A stretch of 64,000 nucleotides of DNA from Posidonia oceanica (taxonomy: Eukaryota; Streptophyta; Magnoliopsida; Alismatales; Posidoniaceae): positions 53,782,001 to 53,846,000 of the forward strand of contig JAZBRS010000020.1 of NCBI GenBank assembly GCA_037176725.1, written 5' to 3'. Position 1 is the first letter of the stretch; each line of letters starts with the position of its first letter. The notes under the pieces are model-generated. The model ran no database searches, was not told where the DNA came from, and saw only the letters and a list, made by a program, of their open reading frames with translations. A program made the translations under genes and the position numbers. Shown in pieces: positions 11,710-18,902 of this stretch.

Positions 11710-12606
11710 GCCCCTCCACATCAGCTGCACAACATGTCTTCGCCATGGCCTTTCTCCACCTGGGGGATCGATGTCATTGGCGCCATCCACCCTCCTGCTT
11801 CAAATGGTCATCGTTACATTCTGGTGGCGATTAATTACTTTACCAAATGGGTGGAAGCAGCCTCTTACAGGACAGTCACCGCTGCGGCAACAGAAAAATT
11901 TATCAGAAACAATATTGTTGCCCGATATGGGGTCCCGCACTCTGTCATCTCTGATAACGGCTCAAACTTCATTGCCAAAAGGATCGAAGAATACCTGCAA
12001 AGTCTCAAGATCAATCACCATCGATCCTCGCCCTATCGGCCACAGATGAATGGAGCAGTGGAATCTGCAAACAAGAACATTGTCAAGATTCTGAAGAAAA
12101 TGGCAGAAATCCACAAGGATTGGCATGATAAGCTCCCGTACGCACTCTGGGCGTACAGGACATCAATCCGGACCTCTACAGGAGCCACCCCGTACTCTCT
12201 GGTGTACAGCATGGAAGCGGTGTTACCTGTTGAAGTGGAAATCCCCTCTCTGCGGATCCTGCGGGAAGCTGAGTTGGAAGAAGCAGAATGGGTCGAAGAC
12301 CGCTGCATCCAACTGAACCTGATTGATGAGCGCAGATTGCAAGCCATGCACAACGCTCACTGCTATCAGAAGCGGATGGCCAGAGCATTCTTGAAGAAGG
12401 TCCAGCCCAGAAGCTTCCAGCCAGGGGACCTTGTCTTGCACGCCATTCATTTGCCTGACGGTCGAGGGAAATTCCGACCCAATTGGCGTGGCCCCTTTGT
12501 GGTCAAGCAGATCTTTTCGGGAGGCGCTGTAACCCTTGAGGATATGGACCATGTTGAGCAGTCCGAGCCCGTCAACCTCTGCTATCTGAAGAAATACTAT
12601 CAGTAG
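11710..12606 (+). pseudogene. int: Integrase catalytic core and C-terminus, element 1 (N-terminus deleted)
   Basis: Integrase inserts the cDNA into the genome. The frame opens at the deletion junction near 11710, continues through APPHQLHNMSSPWPFSTWGID and runs to TAG at 12604. The HHCC zinc finger is missing. The catalytic triad is intact: Asp in GIDVIG at 11770, Asp in SDNG at 11953 and Glu in VESAN at 12061. The 35 residues between the last two give the DD35E spacing. The C-terminal part has GKFRPNWRGPFVVK and ends KKYYQ, as in Tat integrases. It lies in a different frame from gag-pro (frame 1 versus 2), so the deletion was not in frame. The ATG at 11734 would give an open 290-residue product. 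Confidence 0.9.
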
Positions 12607-14091
12607 CCGAAAGCGGCCCCGTTGCAGATGCCCTTCTCCCACCTGCACTTGCATTCTCGCCTTCTTGCTTCACCTCTTTTCAAATCATCATCGTCATCCT
12701 TTCAGCTCTTGCACCCTTTCTTTTCGAATCATCATCGTCACCCTCTCAAGCATCACATCTTCTGCCCGGTGATGACAACCGGAAGTGCTTGCCTGCTCTG
12801 GAAAGAGTCACCCTGCCTCACCTGACACTACTTAGATGTCTTGGCAAGTGAGGGAGCCACCACCAATAAGGACAGGCGAACTGCCCAATCTCACAAGGAC
12901 ATACACCTCTGAGGGAGAAAAAATGTTAGGTTGTGAGCTTGAAAAAAGTGAGAATAGACATCTAGGTTTGGGCACGTCCAAGGAACAGAAGACGAAGACA
13001 GAAGCCGGCCCTAGAGATAGGGGTGTGCAGTCTAACCCTGCTCCTTCTACCCATCACACAGCAGACCCAAAGCCTAAATCCATTACAATTCAAGCACCCT
13101 TCTTTTGCCACCAGAATGGGGATAGCAAAAGCCTGAAAAAAAAAAAGAGGAAAAAGATCAAGCAAAAAAAAAAAAAAGAAAAAAGAAAAAAAGAGATAGA
13201 ACAAAAAACAAAAACAAAAAAGGAGAAAAGCAAGCAAAACAAAAAAAAAAGAAGAAGAAAAAGGCAAAGGTAGCCCAAAAAACACAGGCACCGTTATCCC
13301 CCATACTTTACTAGAGATCCCCAGCATGTCAAGCCTGAAAAAGGAGTCTACCACATCCTCCCAAGAGCAAACACATACCTCCTCCTAGCTAGGGGCAGAG
13401 AAAGACTGCATACCTATGAGGGAGAAACCTTTCAAAAAAAAAGAGAGCTGAAAGAATAGGTGTAGGTCCTGAGAGTGCAGCCAGTAGCCTGTCCTCACCA
13501 CATCACCACTTGTATAATGCCAACAACCTGTTCCGGAGCGCCACCAATAAGCCGAGAGTCTGAGTAGGGCCCAGTGAGTCAAGGACCACTCCCTTCCTCT
13601 GCAGCAGGCACCAAAGCACTCCGTACGCTGAGGGCACTCAAGCATCCACCCAAGCATATCCATCCATTCAAGCATACTTATTCATCCAATAATATTCATC
13701 CTCATAAGCATATCACTAGCATCTTGCATTCATGCATCTTCTTTCTTTCCTTTCCCCTTCCGTCAATCTCTCCGCTCTGCAACACGCTCAGGCCCTGAGG
13801 CAGTACTTCTCCCCAGCAGAGGCACATCGACGACACTCAAGCTGCACTGGTCCAGATTTCCTACCAACCTTCGCCCCCATGTCCGCAAGGCTGCTGCAGA
13901 ATCCCCCTGCTTATCAGTGCTTAATTGCTATGTTCTGTTATCACTTTGCCTAGATGCATATTGGAACTACATTTTCAGTCTCAGTTTCTGCTTGCTGTCA
14001 GTGATTACATACTTACGAGATCTGACTATTTATTGATAGTAGGTACCTTCAAGCCTTGCAGTAATCAGCCTGTCTTCTGCAATCAAGTATA
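12607..14091 (+). other. Non-coding spacer between integrase and the extra ORF
   Basis: It has clear homology with 46823-48312 of element 2. It contains purine-rich runs resembling polypurine tracts (GAGGGAGAAAAAATG near 12911; GAGGGAGAAACC near 13409) and an A-rich low-complexity tract at 13136-13265. Apparent Lys-rich ORFs (12836-13273 and its antisense) are products of that tract. I see no gene here. Confidence 0.65.
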
Positions 14092-15294
14092 ATGGGTTTT
14101 CCTACTCTGCTGACTCCCGCACATTGCTCGGAAACCCTGCGAGAGTGGATCGGCAGGCTCACTCAAGTAGACTGTGAAAAGCTGCGCCTGTGGGGCATAC
14201 CAACCAAGCTGCTAAAGGCTACTGATGTGGAGGTCAGCCGCCACCTTCTGTGCGCCGCCGCGAGATTCTGGAAGCCGACGCACCATGTCTTCCGTTTCAA
14301 CAAAACTGAGCTGACACCTACACTGGAAGAGGAGCGTCGGATATGCGGCTTTTCAAAGATCTTGGGGCCCCCTGTTTTCATGAGGCGCGACGGATATCTC
14401 CGGGTCCTGAACCAACTGACTGGGCTCTCCACTCAAGCCTGCCAACAGAACCTAATCTGCACCAGTGGACCAGAGCCTATGCTTCGCCTTGCATACTTTG
14501 ATGATATCTTGAACAAGCGCGCTGACCTCGGAGATGAGCTGTGGCTCCGAGGATTCGTCATCCGCTTTCTGGGCGAACTAATCTTTACTCATGGCTGACT
14601 GACAGTGGCCATCGAGGTCGCAGAAATTGCACTAGCTGTGGTGACCCAGCACATAGACCTGGCACCAGTCGTCTTGGCAGAGACTTATCGCGGGCTGGAC
14701 CGCATTTCTCATCGCTGCCGCCACTTCCACGGTTGCGGAGCACTCATACAAGTCTGGCTGACCGCGCACTTAGAGATGGACCTTCTGCGCCCTCAAGTGC
14801 ATGCTTTCGAAGCTTACTGCAGCAGCGCCTGTACCAGAGCAGACAAGAGCGTCAAAGACGAGTACGAGAGGCTGTCAGCACTGACTGACGATGCTGTAAT
14901 TTGGCGCATCATCCCCTCTGCAGCAGAGCCATTCACAATCTTCTTCAGCGCGCGTGACACGCGGCTGATCATTCTTCCAGGCTTCACAGAAGGCATAGAG
15001 TACCATCCAATCAGGGTCATGCGCCAGTTCGGCTTCCAGCAGGCCGCCTTCATTGACAGTACAGCGCCCGAGCTTCTACAGACTTATCCTCTCAGCACCA
15101 CTGCCCCAACCAAGAAGCTTGCTAGTCTGATGCAGCACGGGGTCCAATCTACAGACGTTGCAGCTGTGAGAAGTACTGGATGCACTCCTGATTATGAAGC
15201 CGAAGTCCGACAGCTCTGGCCAATCACTGAAGTCCCGCCAGGCGGCCCCCTATTCCCCGACTCTAGGCAGCCAAAGAGGGCCCGAGTTGACTAG
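14092..15294 (+). pseudogene. DUF7745-like extra ORF downstream of integrase, element 1
   Basis: A 400-codon frame is interrupted by a single TGA at 14596, most simply a decayed CGA. It starts MGFPTLLTPAHCSETLREW, and the same start is seen in element 2 at 48313. Features that match my memory of plant DUF7745/plant-mobile-domain-like proteins are FWKPTHHVFRF followed by ELTPTLEEE and ICGF; VVLAETYRGLDR with FHGCGALIQVWL; and IEYHPIRVMRQFG with Q two residues later. It ends PKRARVD, a basic tail that could serve nuclear import. Function is unknown. Being sense-oriented, 3' of integrase and shared by two elements, it is an accessory gene of this Tat family. No catalytic motif is visible. Confidence 0.7.
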
Positions 15295-15599
15295 GCCCTT
15301 GTGCGACCATCATGTGGTCTTCTTTCAAATTGTGTTGTACATTTCTGGCCTGCCGCAGGCGTTGTACTTATCAAGATCATATCAATGGAAACTGTTTCTG
15401 CTTTCTGCTTGCACATCAAGACTCTTTGCTGCATTGCATATCATCATCATCATTATCTTGGGCCCTCTAATCAGACTTGCAGACATCCCAACGCGGCGAA
15501 GTCCTCAGCACCCAATCCGGAGCCCAGAGCATCTACAGGCCCGCGACACCAAGCTCCGTTGTCCGGCGTCCCCAGCTGGTCATCCCCGGCTGGACCGCT
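15295..15599 (+). other. No gene seen
   Basis: Region following the stop of the extra ORF and leading into the tandem repeats. It holds a short CATCATCATCATTATC stretch near 15441 and nothing else I recognise. Confidence 0.5.
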
Positions 15600-16316
15600 G
15601 TCCTCTGCGGGCTGGCACCCCAAACTGCCCGGCGAAAGGTCCGTCAACCTGTCATCCTCCTCAGCTGTTCATCCTCAGTTGAGTCCCTTGCGGGCTGGCA
15701 CCCCAAACTGCTCGGCGATGGGTTCGTCAACCTATCATCCATCCACTCGCTTATCTATCTTTGCATCCTGATGCCAGGGGCGCATCGACCATCCCCCGGT
15801 ATCATCCTGATACAAGGGGCATCTTTTGGTCGCCCTGTGGTGTCATCCCCAGCTGATCGCCCTCAGCTGAGTCCCTTGTGGGCTGGCACCCCAAACTGCT
15901 CGGCGAAAGGTCCGTCAACCTGACACTCTTCTCGGCTGGTCACCCCCAGCTGAGTCCCCAGTTGATCACCCTCAGCTGAGTCCCTTGCGGGCTGGCACCC
16001 CAAACTGCTCGGTGAAAGGTCCGTCAACCTGACACTCTTCTCGGCTGGTCACCCCCAGCTGAGTCCCCAGCTGATCGCCCTCAGCGAGTCCCTTGCGGGC
16101 TGGCACCCCAAACTGCTCGGCGAAAGGTCCGTCAACCTGACACTCTTCTCGGCTGGTCACCCCCAGCTGAGTCCCCAGCTGATCGCCCTCAGCTGAGTCC
16201 CTTGCGGGCTGGCACCCCAAACTGCTCGGCGAAAGGTCCGTCAACCTGACACTCTTCTCGACTGGTCATCCCCAGCTGAATCCCTTGCGGGCTGGTACCC
16301 CAAACTACTCGTCTGA
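15600..16316 (+). repeat. Tandem repeat A, about 109-bp units
   Basis: Seven copies of a unit contain GCGGGCTGGCACCCCAAACT, followed by CGGCGAAAGGTCCGTCAACC and, in most copies, CTCGGCTGGTCACCCCCAGC. The four most regular copies (15877 onward) have periods of 108-110 bp. Early copies are diverged and are interrupted by the hairpin at 15770-15844. The antisense ORFs across it are repeat artefacts. Confidence 0.85.
15770..15844 (+). other. Nested stem-loop, copy 1
   Basis: The inner arms CCCCCGGTATC (15793-15803) and GATACAAGGGG (15809-15819) pair at 9 of 11 positions. Imperfect outer arms lie at 15770-15782 and 15831-15844. It has the same layout as the better-paired copy at 16352-16426, with an A-T pair here where that copy has G-C. 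Confidence 0.6.
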
Positions 16317-16351
16317 CAAGCACGACACTCTTGTCATCACTCTCTGCTTTC

Positions 16352-16426
16352 GATGCCAAGGGCGCGCTGGCCAACCCCTGGTGTCAACCCGACACCAGGG
16401 GCATCTTTTGATCGCCCCTTGGTATC
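16352..16426 (+). other. Nested stem-loop, copy 2
   Basis: The inner arms CCCCTGGTGTC (16375-16385) and GACACCAGGGG (16391-16401) are an 11-bp perfect inverted repeat with a 5-nt loop. The outer arms GATGCCAAGGGCG (16352-16364) and CGCCCCTTGGTATC (16413-16426) pair with one bulged C and one G-U. A further small hairpin (GTGACG/CGTCAC) follows at about 16447-16465. Confidence 0.75.
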
Positions 16427-16589
16427 ATTCTTTCCCTCTTTCCCCTGTGACGTTCCTGGCGTCACGGGATGATTTCTTCTCATCATTCCCTTATCCCTTC
16501 TTTGCCGGCCGATAAGTCCGATATCTTATCATTCTCATCATTCCCTCATCCCCTCTTTGCCGGCCGATAAGTCCGATATCTTATCAATC

Positions 16590-17273
16590 AACACTTCTCA
16601 TCATGATCTCATCCCCCTCTTTAGATTAATTTCTCATCATGATCTCATCCCCCTCTTTAGCTTAATTTCTCATCATGATCTCATCCCCCTCTTTAGTTTA
16701 ATTTCTCATCATGATCTCATCCCCCTCTTTAGATTAATTTCTCATCATGATCTCATCTCCCTCTTTAGCTTAATTTCTCATCATGATCTCATCCCCCTCT
16801 TTAGCTTAATTTCTCATCATGATCTCATCCCCCTCTTTAGACCAACTTCTCATCATGATCTCATCCCCCTCTTTAGATTAATTTCTCATCATGATCTCAT
16901 CCCCCTCTTTAGCTTAATTTCTCATCATGATCTCATTCCCCTCTTTAGCTTAATTTCTCATCATGATCTCATCCCCCTCTTTAGCTTAATTTCTCATCAT
17001 GATCTCATCCCCCTCTTTAGTTTAATTTCTCATCACGATCTCATCCCCCTCTTTAGCTTAGCTTCTCATCAGGATCTCATCCCCCTCTTTAGCTTAGCTT
17101 CTCATCATGATCTCATCCCCCTCTTTAGCTTAGTTTCTCATCATGATCTCATCCCCCTCTTTAGCTTAATTTCTCATCATGATCTCATCCCCCTCTTTAG
17201 CTTAATTTCTCATCATGATCTCATCCCCCTCTTTAGATCAACTTCTCATCATTATCTCATCCCCTCTTTGCCG
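16590..17273 (+). repeat. Tandem repeat B, 36-bp unit, 19 copies
   Basis: The unit is ATTTCTCATCATGATCTCAT plus CCCCCTCTTTAGCTTA, with few substitutions. Because 36 is divisible by three, one frame stays open through the whole array (16557-17309) as a 12-residue repeat containing SHHDLIPLF. GCCGGCCGATAAGTCCGATA motifs, each with a GATAAG/CTTATC hairpin, flank it at about 16507, 16559 and 17270. Homogeneity indicates recent expansion. Confidence 0.9.
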
Positions 17274-17520
17274 GCCGATAAGTCTGATATCTTATCATTC
17301 TCATCATGATCTTGCCCCCTCTTATCAATCAATCAATCACTCGTGCTAGGCTGATATCCGAAACTATCTCAGGCTGATATTCCTAAACTATCATCAATCA
17401 ATCACTCGTGCTAGGCTGATATCCGAAACTATCTCAGGCTGATATTCCTAAACTATCTTCTGGTCGATCCATGGTCGGCCCGCAGTTGTGTTATACGGCT
17501 GACATCCAGTAACTGTCCCT

Positions 17521-17628
17521 CGTAATTGCACTTTTCCAGTTGATAGGTCTGTAAACTATCCGCCGGTTGACAGGACCGTAAACTGTCGCTCCAGTTGATA
17601 GGTTTGTAAACTATCGCGTGCAATTACG
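17521..17628 (+). other. Array C module 1 (multibranch stem)
   Basis: The arms CGTAATTGCAC (17521-17531) and GTGCAATTACG (17618-17628) are an 11-bp perfect inverted repeat. They enclose three hairpins (GATAG, GACAG and GATAG types). Confidence 0.8.
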
Positions 17629-17658
17629 TTATACGGCTGACATCCAGTAACTGTCCCT

Positions 17659-17789
17659 TGCAATTGCGGTTTCCAGTTGATAGGTCTGTAAACTATCCTC
17701 CAGTTGATAGGTCTGTAAACTATCCACCGGTTGACAGGACCGTAAACTGTCGTTAGGCTGATACTCCTAAACTATCACCAGCAATTGCA
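17659..17789 (+). other. Array C module 2 (multibranch stem)
   Basis: The arms TGCAATTGC (17659-17667) and GCAATTGCA (17781-17789) enclose four hairpins (two GATAG, one GACAG, one GATA). The arm core GCAATTGC is self-complementary, so this module alone is weaker evidence than the others. Confidence 0.65.
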
Positions 17790-17819
17790 TTATACGGCTG
17801 ATATCCAGTAACTATCCCT

Positions 17820-17954
17820 CATCATTGCGCGTTTCCAGTTGATAGGTCTGTAAACTATCCGCCGGTTGACAGGACCGTAAACTGTCGCTCCAGTTGATAG
17901 GTCTGTAAACTATCCGCCAATTGGTAGGACTGTAAACTACCACGCGCAATCATG
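17820..17954 (+). other. Array C module 3 (multibranch stem)
   Basis: The arms CATCATTGCGCGT (17820-17832) and ACGCGCAATCATG (17942-17954) pair at 12 of 13 positions. They enclose four hairpins, including the GGTAG/CTACC variant. Confidence 0.75.
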
Positions 17955-17984
17955 TTATACGGCTGACATCCAGTAACTGTCCCT

Positions 17985-18113
17985 CGCAATGCCGTTTCCA
18001 GTTGATAGGACTGTAAACTATCCTCCAGTTGATAGGTCTGTAAACTATCCGCCGGTTGACAGGACCGTAAACTGTCGCTCCAGATGATAGACTGTAAACT
18101 ATCCGGCATTGCG
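17985..18113 (+). other. Array C module 4 (multibranch stem)
   Basis: The arms CGCAATGCCG (17985-17994) and CGGCATTGCG (18104-18113) are a 10-bp perfect inverted repeat. They enclose four hairpins. Confidence 0.8.
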
Positions 18114-18143
18114 TTATACGGCTGATATCCAGTAACTATCCCT

Positions 18144-18221
18144 CATGGTTTGTGGCTTCCAGTTGATAGGTCTGTAAACTATCCACCAGTTGATAGGACT
18201 GTAAACTATCCCACAACCATG
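18144..18221 (+). other. Array C module 5 (multibranch stem)
   Basis: The arms CATGGTTTGTGG (18144-18155) and CCACAACCATG (18211-18221) pair over 11 positions with one bulged T. They enclose two GATAG hairpins. Confidence 0.75.
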
Positions 18222-18327
18222 TTATACGGCTGATATCCAGTAACTATCACTCACAACTGCCTCCGGTTGACAGGACCGTAAACTGTCACTCCCGGTTGAT
18301 AGGACCGTAAACTATCCAGTAACTATC

Positions 18328-18384
18328 TTTTTTTTTTTTTTTTTTTTTCTGCGTGACCTTGTCTCAGGAAGACAAAGTCACGCA
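18328..18384 (+). other. Poly(T) run followed by a strong hairpin
   Basis: Twenty-one T residues end array C (18328-18348). The arms TGCGTGAC-C-TTGTCT (18350-18364) and AGACAA-A-GTCACGCA (18370-18384) then pair over 14 bp with one C/A mismatch around a 5-nt loop, CAGGA. Confidence 0.8.
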
Positions 18385-18818
18385 CCCCCTTTCTGCAATA
18401 GGAGAGTTGGCCTCTCTCCCCTCGCGCCCCTTTCTCTTCTCTCTGCGAGCTTGCTCCCCGGGCGGGGACCAGCTGCACCCTGTTTTCCTTCGCTTTGTCG
18501 TGCAAGTCTGGCCTCCCTGCCAGATATTCGCACCACATCGCGCCTTTTTATCATTTCTCCTGCATCATCTCTGCACTTTCTTAGCTAGCACTGCATATCA
18601 CTTTAGCATCATCAGTATCACTTGCACAGCATCAGCATTTTCTTATAGCTGCACTAACTTTTATACTAACTCTTGCATGGCATTTGCATCAGCATGCATA
18701 CACACAGCACAGCATCCATCTGCACTGGCATCTTGCATTGCGGCAACGGGCTACGATCTTCGGTGCATCCGCCGAATAAGTAGCTCACGCCCATAGCAAA
18801 CCGCTGCTCCCGTCGGTC
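18385..18818 (+). other. No gene seen, pre-PPT region
   Basis: The region is pyrimidine-rich, then rich in CATCAGCATTTGCAT-like words. I recognise nothing else in it. The short ORF at 18353-18796 is unsupported. Confidence 0.5.
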
Positions 18819-18902
18819 AGATGGGGTGTCTTGTCAACCCTGAGCAGCGGCCGCGCTCTGCTTGCCCTTGCTCAGGGAGGGGCATCTGTTGACACCCCAT
18901 CT
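18819..18902 (+). other. Inverted repeat around the PPT and LTR start
   Basis: AGATGGGGTGTC (18819-18830) is the exact reverse complement of GACACCCCATCT (18891-18902) inside the LTR start. CCCTGAGCA (18838-18846) is the reverse complement of TGCTCAGGG (18869-18877), which overlaps the PPT. Together they fold the PPT/U3 junction into a long interrupted stem. Confidence 0.75.
18874..18882 (+). other. Polypurine tract of element 1
   Basis: AGGGAGGGG followed by CATC lies directly before the TGTTGACACC start of the 3' LTR at 18887. Its role is to prime plus-strand cDNA. Confidence 0.85.

Larger units (their letters stand above)
17342..18327 (+). repeat. Array C: about 29 co-varying stem-loops
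   Basis: Short hairpins of the form GAYAG-N8/9-CTRTC or GAYA-N7/8-TRTC follow each other for about 1 kb. I count roughly 20 with GATA/TATC pairing, 8 with GACA/TGTC and one with GGTAG/CTACC at about 17923-17940. In every case both arms match. Loops are GTCTGTAAA, GACCGTAAA or TCCAGTAA types. From 17521 on they are organised into five larger modules (listed separately), separated by a TTATACGGCTGAYATCCAGT linker hairpin. Non-coding; antisense ORF-like stretches are artefacts. Confidence 0.88.

Noticed and set aside
12836..13273. Lys-rich ORF and its Phe-rich antisense
   Set aside because: Produced by the A-rich tract; the coding pattern is not kept in element 2.
14541..14888. ORFs overlapping the DUF7745-like gene in other frames
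   Set aside because: The gene frame has family landmarks and one stop; the others have none.
16557..17309. 250-residue repeat ORF as a real protein
   Set aside because: Open only because the repeat unit is 36 bp; no start context or conserved flanking code. Retained only as a low-priority finding.
17342..18327. CRISPR array
   Set aside because: Repeats vary, spacing is not constant, no cas genes, and the context is a plant retrotransposon.
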